The position numbers were made by a program, and so were the translations under genes. Below are positions 10,365 to 18,591 of a stretch of 64,000 nt of DNA, in pieces. This DNA comes from Myxococcota bacterium (GTDB lineage Bacteria; Myxococcota_A; Bradymonadia; UBA7976; UBA1532), in the NCBI GenBank assembly GCA_963169045.1, contig CAUJDF010000041.1, forward strand, positions 66,872 through 130,871, read 5' to 3'. Every line of letters begins with the position of its first letter. The stretch's first letter is position 1. Below the pieces are notes generated by a model. It was not told the origin of the DNA, did not search any database, and was given only the letters and a program-made list of their open reading frames with translations.

Positions 10365-10889
10365 ATGTCCGACGACGATCGCCTCTTCACGATCGGAGAG
10401 CTCGCGTGCCAGGCGGGCAAGACGCCGCGGGCGCTCCGGCTCTACGAGGAGCTCGGCCTCCTCGAGCCGCGAGGGCGCACCGACGGCGGCTTTCGCCTCT
10501 ATGGGTGCGAGTCGCTCGTGCGCCTGCAGTGGATCCAGCAGCTGTCGGACCTCGGCCTGCCGCTCAACGAGATCCAGGGGCTGCTGATGCGCGTGAAGGC
10601 CGCCCCCACCGGCGGCGACGCCATGGCTGAGGCCCGCGCCGGCTTTCGCGACCGCCTGGCCGAGGTGGAGGGGCAGATCGCCCGGCTCTGCGCCCTGCGT
10701 GAAGGGCTGCGTGCGAGCCTCGCGTACCTCGAGAAGTGCGACGGCTGCATGCAGACCGCGCTGCCGAGGTGCTGCGGCGGCTGTACGCGCCACGAAGGCG
10801 AGCACGCCCCCGATCTGGTCGTCGGCATGCGCGCCTGCCCCGACGGGTCACGAATCGCCCTTTCCAGCAAGCGAGAACAGGAAACATGA
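10365..10889 (+). CDS. MerR-family transcriptional regulator with Cys-rich C-terminus
   Basis: A 174-residue regulator. Residues 7-75 are a MerR DNA-binding domain: FTIGELACQAGKTPRALRLYEELGLL, then GGFRLYGCESLVRLQWIQQL. A coiled region follows (about 95-125), which in this family dimerises the protein. The C-terminal tail is unusually rich in cysteine, with CDGC, CCGGC and further Cys/His residues, suggesting a metal or redox input. The ATG at 10365 sits right behind the dyad at 10333-10358. The stop overlaps the sigma-factor start in ATGA, so the regulator and sigma factor are translationally coupled. The ligand is unknown. A TTG 6 nt upstream is a less likely start. Confidence 0.88.
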   Translation: MSDDDRLFTIGELACQAGKTPRALRLYEELGLLEPRGRTDGGFRLYGCESLVRLQWIQQLSDLGLPLNEIQGLLMRVKAAPTGGDAMAEARAGFRDRLAEVEGQIARLCALREGLRASLAYLEKCDGCMQTALPRCCGGCTRHEGEHAPDLVVGMRACPDGSRIALSSKREQET

Positions 10890-11482
10890 ACGCCTACGTC
10901 CACCCCAACGAGAGCATCACGCCCGAGAACGAGCAGGCGCTCGTCGAGCTGGCGCAGGCCGGTGATCGCGAGGCGATGGAGACGCTGCTGACCCGTCACT
11001 ATCAGCAGATGTACCACCTCGCCCTCAAGATGACGCGCGACCCGGTCAAGGCCCAGGACGTGACGCAGGAGAGCTGCATGCAGGTCCTGCGGCGCATCGA
11101 CCAGTTCCGGTCGGAGTCGCGGTTCTCTTCGTGGCTGTGCCGCATCGTCGTCAACACCGCCCTGCTGCGCCACCGACGCGAGAAGCGCCTCGTCCCGACC
11201 GCCGAGATCTTCTCGCCGCTGGCGGCCTCGAGCGATCCGGTACCGGAGCAGCTCGCCGCCGACAGGGAAGTCCTCATCATGACGGACGAATTCCTGTCGG
11301 CGCTCCGCGACGGCGACCGCGAGCTCTTCCTGCGCCGCTTCGTCGATGGCCTGTCGCTGCAGACGATCTCCGAGGAGACCGGGCTGTCGCTGCCGGCGCT
11401 CAAGAGCCGCTTCCACCGTGCCCGACTACGCCTGAAGGAGGAGATGGAGAAGGGCGACTGGGGCTACGACATGGCGGCCTGA
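10886..11482 (+). CDS. ECF-type RNA polymerase sigma factor
   Basis: A 198-residue sigma factor of the extracytoplasmic-function group. Region 2 spans about residues 20-90 (LLTRHYQQMYHLALKMTRD, AQDVTQESCMQVLRRIDQF, SSWLCRIVVNTALLRHRR). Region 4 is at about 130-185 (LFLRRFVDGLSLQTISEETG, LSLPALKSRFHRARLRLKEE). There is no extended C-terminal domain. It is the second gene of a two-gene operon with the MerR regulator, with an ATGA overlap. No anti-sigma factor follows: the next gene is convergent, 7 nt away. Control may therefore run through the MerR protein, which would be an uncommon arrangement. The target promoter cannot be deduced here. Confidence 0.9.
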   Translation: MNAYVHPNESITPENEQALVELAQAGDREAMETLLTRHYQQMYHLALKMTRDPVKAQDVTQESCMQVLRRIDQFRSESRFSSWLCRIVVNTALLRHRREKRLVPTAEIFSPLAASSDPVPEQLAADREVLIMTDEFLSALRDGDRELFLRRFVDGLSLQTISEETGLSLPALKSRFHRARLRLKEEMEKGDWGYDMAA

Positions 11483-11489
11483 GCCCCGC

Positions 11490-12578
11490 TCAGAGCGAGC
11501 AGAGGGCGTGGGCCGTGCCGGTGCACTCCGGTCGGTCGACGAAGGCGGTCGTCCCCTCGAGCGGCAGCCTCACCACGAGGCTGCACCCCGTCGCCGTCGA
11601 CACCCACAGCGGCTTGCGCTGCAGCTCCTCGGGCAGCACGTCGAGCAGGGCCTCGAGGCGCTCGACGTCGTCCGGCGCGCCGTCGCCGTTCGAGTCGAGA
11701 TCGGCGAGGTCGGCGAGGCGTCCCCCTTCGGCCGCGCATCGCGCCGCGGCGGCGCTGCCCGACTCGGCGGCGAAGCACGCGGCGAGGTGGGCGCCGTCGG
11801 CGGCCCGGCCGAGCGCCACGCAGGGCGCGCAGTACTCGACCTCCCCGGCGCCGGCGCCGCCCGGGACCGCGTCCGCGCGTACCCCGGGCAGCGCCTGGGC
11901 CCGCTCGTCGGCGTCGGCGCAGCGGGAGTCGACGTCGGCGGCGGCCCGGCACCGCCGGCCGTCGCCCGCCGTCACGCACAGCAGGCCGGGCGGGCACGGC
12001 GCCTGCGGTCCGCAGGCCCGCGACGCCTCGCCCGGCGGCCCGACGTCGCCGGAGCACACCGGGAAGTCGAGATCGAAGGGGAGCGCGCACGTCGACCCGG
12101 CCGGGCAGTTCGCGAGCAGCACGGTCGGATCGTCGCTCTCCACCGGCTCGGTCACGGCGGGGTTGCAGTGGAACACGCAGGCGCCGATGTCCGGTCGATC
12201 GGGGAGGACGCTCAGGCAGCGCCCCCGCAGGCGATCGCCGCCGAGCGGCGAGTCGACCTCGCACTGGGCTTCGAGATCGAAGCGATCGGGATCGGCGCCG
12301 CAGAAAGGCAGGCACCGCGCCACGCCATACAGCGAGAGGCAGCCGTTGCCGGCCCCACCGCACGCGTTGGGGCCGTCGCAGACCGCCCCCAGCGGCAGGC
12401 CGGCCTCGCCCGGGTCGTCGGCGCACTCCGGGATGCCGTCCTGGTCGACGATGCAGTGCTCTCCGGCGCCGCAGCCCGACGCGTCGCCGAGCTCGGGCGA
12501 GCAGGCGCGCCGGCGGCTGCCCTCGCCGCAGGAGGCGAGGAGCGCGGCCACCACACACAGAAGTCGGGTCGCTGACAC
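11490..12578 (-). CDS. Cys-rich lipoprotein of unknown function
   Basis: A 362-residue predicted lipoprotein. The signal ends in AALLASC with C17 as the lipid anchor. The mature part has many cysteines in short loops (GCGAGEHCIVDQDGIPEC, GAGNGCLSLYG, CPPGLLCVTAGDGRRC), probably disulfide-bonded, and one EF-hand-like segment DLDSNGDGAPDDVE near residue 290. It does not match a family I recognise; similar cysteine-rich 'GxxCxxxxGxPxC' lipoproteins are common in Myxococcota. It starts at GTG 12578, divergent from queG with only 27 nt between them, and converges on the sigma gene. Confidence 0.75.
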   Translation of the reverse strand: MSATRLLCVVAALLASCGEGSRRRACSPELGDASGCGAGEHCIVDQDGIPECADDPGEAGLPLGAVCDGPNACGGAGNGCLSLYGVARCLPFCGADPDRFDLEAQCEVDSPLGGDRLRGRCLSVLPDRPDIGACVFHCNPAVTEPVESDDPTVLLANCPAGSTCALPFDLDFPVCSGDVGPPGEASRACGPQAPCPPGLLCVTAGDGRRCRAAADVDSRCADADERAQALPGVRADAVPGGAGAGEVEYCAPCVALGRAADGAHLAACFAAESGSAAAARCAAEGGRLADLADLDSNGDGAPDDVERLEALLDVLPEELQRKPLWVSTATGCSLVVRLPLEGTTAFVDRPECTGTAHALCSL

Positions 12579-12605
12579 GCGCAGAACCTAACACGAGATG
12601 GCAAG

Positions 12606-13784
12606 ATGGCGCCGATGACCTCCCCCGCCACCCTCCTCGCCGAGCTCGAACGCGAAGCGAAGCGGCAGGGCTTCGAGCTGACGGGCGTCGCGCCGGTCGA
12701 GCCGCTCGGCGGCGGCTGGTTCGCCCCGCACGCGGCGCGCCTCGAGGCGTGGCTCGCGGCCGGGCGCCACGCCGACATGGAGTGGATGGTCCGTCGCGCC
12801 GAGGAGCGCACGGTGCCGTCGCTCCTGCTCCCCGGCGTGAAGAGCGCCGTCGTCCTCTGGATGGCGAACCGCACGCCGACGCCGCCGCGCCCGGCGGGGG
12901 CCCGCGGGCGCGTCGCCTCGTACGCCTGGGGCCGCGACTACCACAACGTCACCGGCAAGGCCCTGAAACGACTGCGGAACTGGCTCATCGAGCGCTGGCC
13001 CGGCGTCGGCACCTACGTCAGCGTCGACACCGGCGCCGTCCTCGAGCGGGCCTTCGCGGAACGGGCCGGCATCGCCTGGATCGGGCGATCCTCCATGGCC
13101 ATCCACCCGCGCCTCGGCACGTACGGCACGCTGGCGGTCCTCTTCTGCGACGTGGAGCTGCCCGCCGCGCCGGCCTCCCACCCCGGCCGCTGCGGCACGT
13201 GCACCGCGTGCGTCGACGCGTGCCCCACCGGCGCCATCGGCCCGGACGGCGTGGTCGACGCCCGCAAGTGCATCTCCTACTGGACGATCGAGCACCGCGG
13301 CCTCATCCCCGCCGAGATCCGCCCCGGCCTCGGCGAGTGGGTCTTCGGTTGCGACGTCTGCCAGGACGTCTGTCCATGGAACCACAAGGCCCCGGCCGCC
13401 GATCCGGCGCTGTGGAGACCGGTGCCGGCGCGCGCCTGGCCCGACCTCGTCGATTGGCTGACGGCCGCGGACCTGGACGCGCAGCTCGATGGCAGCCCGC
13501 TGCGGCGCGCGAAGGTCGAGGGACTGCGCCGCAACGCGTTGATCGCATTGGCGAATCGGCGAGATCACGCGGCGCTTCCCGCCGTGGAGCGCGCGCTCCG
13601 CGAGGACCCGGATCCGGTCGTGCGGGCGACCGCGGCGTGGGCGGCGCGGTGCCTCGGCAGCGCGACGGCGGCGGCGATGGCCGCCGCCGATCCCGACCCG
13701 CTCGTGCGCGCCGAGGCCAACTCGCCGTTGCCTCCCGTGGCGGGGTGCGATACGTCGCAGTCCGCAACTGAAGGAGGCCGCTGA
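12606..13784 (+). CDS. queG: Epoxyqueuosine reductase
   Basis: A 392-residue cobalamin- and iron-sulfur-dependent enzyme that makes the last step of queuosine, reducing epoxyqueuosine in the anticodon of GUN tRNAs. It has two 4Fe-4S motifs of ferredoxin type: CGTCTACVDACPTGAI and CDVCQDVCPWN. Upstream are the conserved YAWGRDYHNV and IGRSSMAIHPRLGTYGTLAVL blocks. The C-terminal 90 residues form HEAT-like helical repeats (LPAVERALREDPDPVVRATA), as in longer QueG proteins. ATG 12606 is taken as the start; a second ATG three codons later is possible. No other queuosine genes are adjacent. Confidence 0.93.
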   Translation: MAPMTSPATLLAELEREAKRQGFELTGVAPVEPLGGGWFAPHAARLEAWLAAGRHADMEWMVRRAEERTVPSLLLPGVKSAVVLWMANRTPTPPRPAGARGRVASYAWGRDYHNVTGKALKRLRNWLIERWPGVGTYVSVDTGAVLERAFAERAGIAWIGRSSMAIHPRLGTYGTLAVLFCDVELPAAPASHPGRCGTCTACVDACPTGAIGPDGVVDARKCISYWTIEHRGLIPAEIRPGLGEWVFGCDVCQDVCPWNHKAPAADPALWRPVPARAWPDLVDWLTAADLDAQLDGSPLRRAKVEGLRRNALIALANRRDHAALPAVERALREDPDPVVRATAAWAARCLGSATAAAMAAADPDPLVRAEANSPLPPVAGCDTSQSATEGGR

Positions 13785-13785
13785 G

Positions 13786-14628
13786 ATGGAGCTGGATCTG
13801 ACGGTCGTGGGTCGCACCCTCGAGCCCCCGCCCTTCGCGTATGACTGGAAGCAGTGCGCCCTCTACGCCCTCGGGATCGGCGCCGGCCCCGACGAGCTCG
13901 ACTACGTCTGGGAAGGGTCGAAGACGTTCAAAGTGGCGCCGAGCTTCGCGGTGGTGCCCACGTTCCCCATCGTCGTCGACGCCCTGATGAAGGTGCGCGC
14001 CGACATGCGCACGGTCGTGCACGGCGAGCAGGCGATCCGGCTCCACGCGCCCATCCCGCGCGAGGGCACGCTGCACAGCACGGGTCGCATCGCGGCGGTC
14101 TACGACAAGGGCAAGGCGGCGCTCGTCCTCATCGAGACCGAGACGAAGGACGCCGCTGGCAGCCGTCTGTTCGACACGACCTGGTCGATCTTCTGCCGCG
14201 GGCAGGGCGGCTTCGGCGGGGACCGCGGCCCGACGCCCGCGCTGCCCGAGGCGGCGGAGGGCGCGGCGCCGCAGATCGACGTGGAGATGGCGACGGCGCC
14301 CAACCAGGCGATGCTGTACCGCCTCGGCGGCGGCGACCTGAACCCGCTGCACATCGACCCGGCGCTGGCGACGAAGGTCGGTTTCAAGGCGCCCATCCTG
14401 CACGGCCTGGCCACGTTCGGCTTCGCGACGCGCGCCGTCCTGCGCGACCTGTGCGGCGGCGATCCGGCGCGGCTCCGGGCGATCTCGGTGCGCTTCAGCC
14501 GCGAGGTCTACCCCGGCGAGACGCTGCGGGTGCGGGCCGTCCCGAGCACCGCGGCGGGCACGAGCCTGCTCGAGGCGTCGGTGGACGACCGCGTCGTCCT
14601 CTCGCACGGTGTCGTCGAGATCGGATGA
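13786..14628 (+). CDS. MaoC-like (R)-specific enoyl-CoA hydratase 2-type protein
   Basis: A 280-residue double hot-dog protein resembling hydratase 2 of peroxisomal multifunctional enzyme type 2. The N-terminal half has KQCALYALGIGAG and DYVWEGSKTFKVAPSFAVVPTF. The C-terminal half has the catalytic motif GGDLNPLHIDPALATKVGF followed by PILHGLATFGFATRAVL. The Asp and His in DLNPLHID are the expected catalytic pair for adding water to trans-2-enoyl-CoA. It follows queG at once with a GGAGG ribosome-binding site. The 3' end overlaps a small membrane-protein gene. The true substrate is uncertain; beta-oxidation or polyester-type metabolism are both possible. Confidence 0.88.
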   Translation: MELDLTVVGRTLEPPPFAYDWKQCALYALGIGAGPDELDYVWEGSKTFKVAPSFAVVPTFPIVVDALMKVRADMRTVVHGEQAIRLHAPIPREGTLHSTGRIAAVYDKGKAALVLIETETKDAAGSRLFDTTWSIFCRGQGGFGGDRGPTPALPEAAEGAAPQIDVEMATAPNQAMLYRLGGGDLNPLHIDPALATKVGFKAPILHGLATFGFATRAVLRDLCGGDPARLRAISVRFSREVYPGETLRVRAVPSTAAGTSLLEASVDDRVVLSHGVVEIG

Positions 14629-15086
14629 GCGCCGCCGATCCGCGCGTGTACCGGTTCGACGGGGGGCGCCTCGCGCGCAACCTGTTCGCCGTGCTGCCGC
14701 TGGCCGGGTTCCCGGTGGCGCTCGCGCTGACCGGGCGGCGCGATCCGCTGCTGATGGCGTTGTTCGGCGCCGCGGTGCTGGCCGTGCTCGTCGCCGTGGC
14801 GTACTCGGCGGCGCGCTTCCGGCTGGTCGTCGAGGCCCAGGGCATCGACGTGCGCGGCCGCGTGCAGCGGCGGCGGCTGCCCTGGACCGAGGTGCGCGCC
14901 GTCAAGGTGCGCCGCCGGCGCGACGGCGCCCCGCGCCTGGTGGGTCCCGGTCCCTACCGCGAGCTCGTGCTCATCACCGACGACCGACGCCTGGTGGTGT
15001 CCAGCCTGCCGCTCGGCGACGAGAAGTTCGACGACCTGATCCGGCAGATCCACCACCGCTTCCCCGACGCGCCCTTCACCGGCTGA
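14625..15086 (+). CDS. Small membrane protein with PH-like domain, unknown function
   Basis: A 153-residue protein. Two hydrophobic segments lie at about residues 20-36 (LFAVLPLAGFPVALAL) and 43-64 (LMALFGAAVLAVLVAVAYSA). A soluble beta-rich tail follows (FRLVVEAQGIDVRGRVQRRR, LPWTEVRAVKVRR, RELVLITDDRRLVVSS). The layout of two membrane spans, then a strand-rich domain with an IPW/LPW-type turn and a closing helix, is that of bacterial PH-like membrane proteins. This is a fold guess only. The ATG overlaps the hydratase stop (ATGA). Confidence 0.6.
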   Translation: MSAADPRVYRFDGGRLARNLFAVLPLAGFPVALALTGRRDPLLMALFGAAVLAVLVAVAYSAARFRLVVEAQGIDVRGRVQRRRLPWTEVRAVKVRRRRDGAPRLVGPGPYRELVLITDDRRLVVSSLPLGDEKFDDLIRQIHHRFPDAPFTG

Positions 15087-15093
15087 TCCGGAA

Positions 15094-15123
15094 TCGACAC
15101 ACCCTCGCGGTGCGGGGTATCCT
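15094..15123 (+). promoter_or_regulatory. Possible promoter of the surface-protein cluster
   Basis: TCGACA (15094-15099), an 18-nt spacer and TATCCT (15118-15123) lie in the 76-nt gap before the first giant repeat gene at 15163. Five of six bases match the -35 consensus and four of six the -10. If real, it would drive the first gene and perhaps the downstream plus-strand genes. Confidence 0.3.
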
Positions 15124-15162
15124 GCAGCCCGTCTGGATGATTCCGTCTGCAGCGGAGCATGG

Positions 15163-18100
15163 ATGCGCACGCGTGCGACTCGAGGGGGGGCGAGCCCGCT
15201 CCTGGTCTGTCTTCTGTGGGCCGTCGCCGGGACGGCCTTCGTGGCCGCCGAAGCCGCGGCCCAGTGTCAGCCTGATCGCGAGCGCTGCGACGCACTGGAC
15301 AACGACTGCGACGGCCAGATCGACGAGGGCAACCCCGACGGCGGCGACGAGTGCAACACCGGTCAGGACGGAATCTGCGCCGCCGGCACGCTGACGTGCG
15401 TGTTCGGCGACCTCGTCTGCCAGCGTGACGTCGCGCCCCAGGCCGAGCGCTGCGACGGCGTCGACCAGAACTGCGACGGCCGGATCGACGAGCAGAACCC
15501 CGGCGGGTTCCGGCCGTGCGAGACCGGCGAGGCCGGCGCCTGCAACGAGGGCGCGACGCGCTGCGTCGACGCCGAGATCGTGTGTGTCCGCGTCGAAGAT
15601 CCCGGCGACGAGCGCTGCGACCGCGTGGACAACGACTGCGACGGCATCGCCGACGAAGGCAACCCGGAGGGCGGGTCCGCCTGCAGCACCGGCGGCACGG
15701 GCGTCTGCAGCGAGGGCCGGACGACGTGCGTCCGCGGCAACCTCGCCTGTGTCCCCGTGCAGGCCGCCGGCGACGAGCTCTGCGACAACCTCGACAACGA
15801 CTGCGACGGTCGCATGGACGAGGGCGATCCGCAGGGCGGCGCCGGCTGCGACACCGGCGGCGTCGGGCGTTGCGGCCAGGGGCGGACGCGCTGCGACGGC
15901 GGCCGGCTCGCCTGCGACGCGGTGAACGAGCCCGCCGCCGAGGTCTGCGACAACCACGACAACGACTGCGACGGCCGCGTCGACGAAGAGGTGCCCGGCC
16001 TCGGCGAGGTGTGCGAGGGCGGCGCCTGCGGCGAGGGCCGCACCGTCTGCAGCTTCGGGCAGATGGTCTGCCGCGGCAGCGGGCGCGGCCGTCCGGAGAC
16101 GTGCAACGGCCAGGACGACGACTGCGACGGCCTGGCGGACGAGGAGTCGCCGGGCGTGGGCCTCGAGTGCCAGACGGGCCAGCCCGGCGAGTGCGCCGTC
16201 GGCGCGACGGCCTGCCGCGACGGCGCGATCGCGTGCGTGACGCGCGCCGACCCGGCGGACGAGGACTGCAACGCGCTCGACGACGACTGCGACGGCCGCA
16301 TCGACGAGGGCGATCCCGGGGTCGGCGAGGACTGCAACAGCGGCGGCGCCGGCGTGTGCGAGGCGGGCCGGTCGGTCTGCCGCAACGGGCTCGTGGTCTG
16401 TCGGGCCGTCGTCGAGCCCTCCGCCGAGACCTGCGACGGCGAGGACGACGACTGCGACGGCCGCGCCGACGAGGGCAACCCGGGCGGCGACGTGGCCTGC
16501 GACAGCGGGCTGCAGGGCGAGTGCCGCGCCGGCGTGCTCGCGTGCCGCGGCGCGATGCTCGAGTGCGTCGCCCAGCACCAGCCCCAGGGCGAGATCTGCG
16601 ACGCGCTCGACAACGACTGCGACGGGAACGCCGACGAGGGCGATCCGGGCGGCGGCGGCCGATGCGCGACGGGCCTCGCCGGGATTTGCGGCCAGGGCAT
16701 CCTGCGCTGCACCGGGGGCGCGGTGACCTGCGTCCCCCGCGACGCCGGCCAGGACGAGGTCTGCGACGGCGCCGACAACGACTGCGACGGTCGCGTCGAC
16801 GAGTCCGATCCCCGCGACGGCGAGGCCTGCGAGACGGGTCGCCCCGGCGTCTGCGCCATCGGCGAGCAGGCCTGCGTGGACGGCGATCTCGTCTGCACCC
16901 TGTCCGTGCAGCCCTCGGGGGAGCGCTGCAACGGCCGGGACGACGACTGCGACGGCGAGCCCGACGACAACGACCCGGAGGGTGGCGTCGTCTGCGAGAT
17001 CCCCGGCGCCCGCGGCGCGTGCGCCCGAGGCGTCACCCGCTGCGTGGACGCCGCGGTGGTCTGCGCCGACGTCCCCGAGCCGATGGCCGAGCGCTGCGAT
17101 GCGATCGACAACGACTGCGACGGCCGCACGGACGAGGATCTGCCGGGCATCGGCGAGCCTTGCGACACGGGGCTCGAGGGCGTGTGCGCGGTCGGCGTCC
17201 AGGGCTGCGAGGCCGGCACGCCCACCTGCGCGGCGGAGGTCCAGGCCGGCGACGAGCAGTGCGACGGCGAGGACAACGACTGCGATGGCCAGACCGACGA
17301 GGGCCAGCTCGGCGGCGCCCGGTGCGCCACCGGCCGTCCCGGCCTCTGCGCCGGCGGCGTGACGTCGTGCCGCGCCGGCAGCCTCTCCTGCCTCGCCGAC
17401 GAGCAGCCCGGCGCCGAGACCTGTGACGAGGTCGACGAGGACTGTGACGGCGTCGTCGACGAACAGCAGCGCAACGCCTGCGGATTCTGCGGGCGCACCG
17501 TCGCCGAGACGTGCAATGGCCGAGACGACGACTGCAACGGCGTGGCGGACGACGGCGAGATCTGCGGCGAGGGCCTGGTGTGCGCCGTCGGCCGCTGCGT
17601 GGAGCCCTGCCAGGGCAACGAGTGCCCGACCGCCGGCCTGGTCTGCGTCCAGGGCGGTTGCGTCGAACCCTGCCATGCGCTGGTCTGTCCCGCCGGCTTC
17701 GGGTGTGAGAACGGCGTGTGCGTCGATCCATGCCGGTCCGTGAGCTGCGGTCCCGGGACGGTCTGCCGCGCCGGCCAGTGTGTCGACGACACGTGTTACG
17801 TCGCCGGTTGCGCCGAGGGCGAGCGGTGTGTGGGCGGCCGCTGCGAGGCCGATCCCTGCGCCGCCACCGAGTGTGAGCCCGACGAGGTGTGTCGCGAAGG
17901 CGAGTGCGTGGCGAGCTGCGGCCCGGTGAGCTGCAACCTCGACCAGATGTGCGTCGACGGCGAGTGCGTCGCCGATCCGTGCTTCGGCGTGGCGTGCCGC
18001 GAGGGCCGCGTGTGCGTCCCCGGACCCGAAGGGCCGGTGTGCGAGCCCGACGCCTGCGTCAACGTGGAGTGCGGCCCCGGACAGCGCTGCTGGCGCGGGA

Positions 18101-18534
18101 CGTGCGGCGACGACCCCTGTCGGTTGCTGGTCTGCCCCCACGGAGAGGTCTGCGTCGCGCAGTACGACCAGGGCCGCTGCGCGCCCGACTGGCTGCGGGA
18201 TCCGGGCGCCGGAGACGGCGGCGTGGACGCCGGTCCGCCCGCGGACGCCGCGGTCGACGGCGGCGCGGCGGACATGGGCGCAGGGGGGGCCGATGGGGCG
18301 GTCGACGGAGGCCCGGCCCACGACATGGACATTCCCGATGCCAGACCCCTCGACATGAGCCGTCCAACCGTAGACACTGGTGAAACCGACACCGAACCGG
18401 GCGCGGGGGAGACCGGCTCCGGCGGTGGCGGCGGGGGTTGCAGTTGCCAGACTGGTGTTCCGAGTGAAGGCGCGGCGCTCGCCGCGATCCTGCTCGGATT
18501 GTCCGGCCTCCGTCGTCGTCGTCGCCGGCACTGA
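15163..18534 (+). CDS. Secreted MopE-type repeat protein with MYXO-CTERM-like anchor
   Basis: An 1123-residue surface protein. After a signal peptide (about 1-35, ending AAEAAAQC) come 15 repeats of roughly 50 residues at about 42-803. Each starts CDxxDNDCDGxxDEGxP and adds four more cysteines (CxTG, GxC, C, C). This is the MopE-type putative metal-binding motif, named after a Methylococcus copper-binding surface protein. Next is an EGF-like Cys-rich region to about 1010 (VCPAGFGCENGVC, VSCGPGTVCRAGQC), a Gly/Asp linker, and a tail with GGCSCQTG, a hydrophobic span and RRRRRRH. That tail fits MYXO-CTERM, a sorting signal that leads to surface anchoring. No enzyme domain is seen. It lacks the toroid found in the next two genes. 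Confidence 0.88.
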   Translation: MRTRATRGGASPLLVCLLWAVAGTAFVAAEAAAQCQPDRERCDALDNDCDGQIDEGNPDGGDECNTGQDGICAAGTLTCVFGDLVCQRDVAPQAERCDGVDQNCDGRIDEQNPGGFRPCETGEAGACNEGATRCVDAEIVCVRVEDPGDERCDRVDNDCDGIADEGNPEGGSACSTGGTGVCSEGRTTCVRGNLACVPVQAAGDELCDNLDNDCDGRMDEGDPQGGAGCDTGGVGRCGQGRTRCDGGRLACDAVNEPAAEVCDNHDNDCDGRVDEEVPGLGEVCEGGACGEGRTVCSFGQMVCRGSGRGRPETCNGQDDDCDGLADEESPGVGLECQTGQPGECAVGATACRDGAIACVTRADPADEDCNALDDDCDGRIDEGDPGVGEDCNSGGAGVCEAGRSVCRNGLVVCRAVVEPSAETCDGEDDDCDGRADEGNPGGDVACDSGLQGECRAGVLACRGAMLECVAQHQPQGEICDALDNDCDGNADEGDPGGGGRCATGLAGICGQGILRCTGGAVTCVPRDAGQDEVCDGADNDCDGRVDESDPRDGEACETGRPGVCAIGEQACVDGDLVCTLSVQPSGERCNGRDDDCDGEPDDNDPEGGVVCEIPGARGACARGVTRCVDAAVVCADVPEPMAERCDAIDNDCDGRTDEDLPGIGEPCDTGLEGVCAVGVQGCEAGTPTCAAEVQAGDEQCDGEDNDCDGQTDEGQLGGARCATGRPGLCAGGVTSCRAGSLSCLADEQPGAETCDEVDEDCDGVVDEQQRNACGFCGRTVAETCNGRDDDCNGVADDGEICGEGLVCAVGRCVEPCQGNECPTAGLVCVQGGCVEPCHALVCPAGFGCENGVCVDPCRSVSCGPGTVCRAGQCVDDTCYVAGCAEGERCVGGRCEADPCAATECEPDEVCREGECVASCGPVSCNLDQMCVDGECVADPCFGVACREGRVCVPGPEGPVCEPDACVNVECGPGQRCWRGTCGDDPCRLLVCPHGEVCVAQYDQGRCAPDWLRDPGAGDGGVDAGPPADAAVDGGAADMGAGGADGAVDGGPAHDMDIPDARPLDMSRPTVDTGETDTEPGAGETGSGGGGGGCSCQTGVPSEGAALAAILLGLSGLRRRRRRH
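15286..17571 (+). repeat. MopE-type repeat array, 15 units
   Basis: Fifteen in-frame degenerate units of about 150 nt encode the CDxxDNDCDG repeats. Most have six cysteines. The fifth unit ends with an atypical FGQMVCR segment and the eleventh has an IPG insertion in place of the usual TG; the same two oddities recur at the same positions in the next gene. Confidence 0.9.
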
Positions 18535-18591
18535 GGAGCGCGCACAGTAAGGTCGCTCGGCCGCCCGTGACCGAACCGCTACGGAGGCCTC

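Noticed and set aside
11490-12578. Lipoprotein next to the ECF sigma factor as a possible anti-sigma factor
   Set aside because: It is convergent, fully exported after a lipobox, and has no cytoplasmic anti-sigma domain or membrane span beyond the signal.
12579-12605. TAGGTT-like -10 element just upstream of the lipoprotein GTG
   Set aside because: It is only a few bases from the start codon and has no -35 partner at a proper distance.
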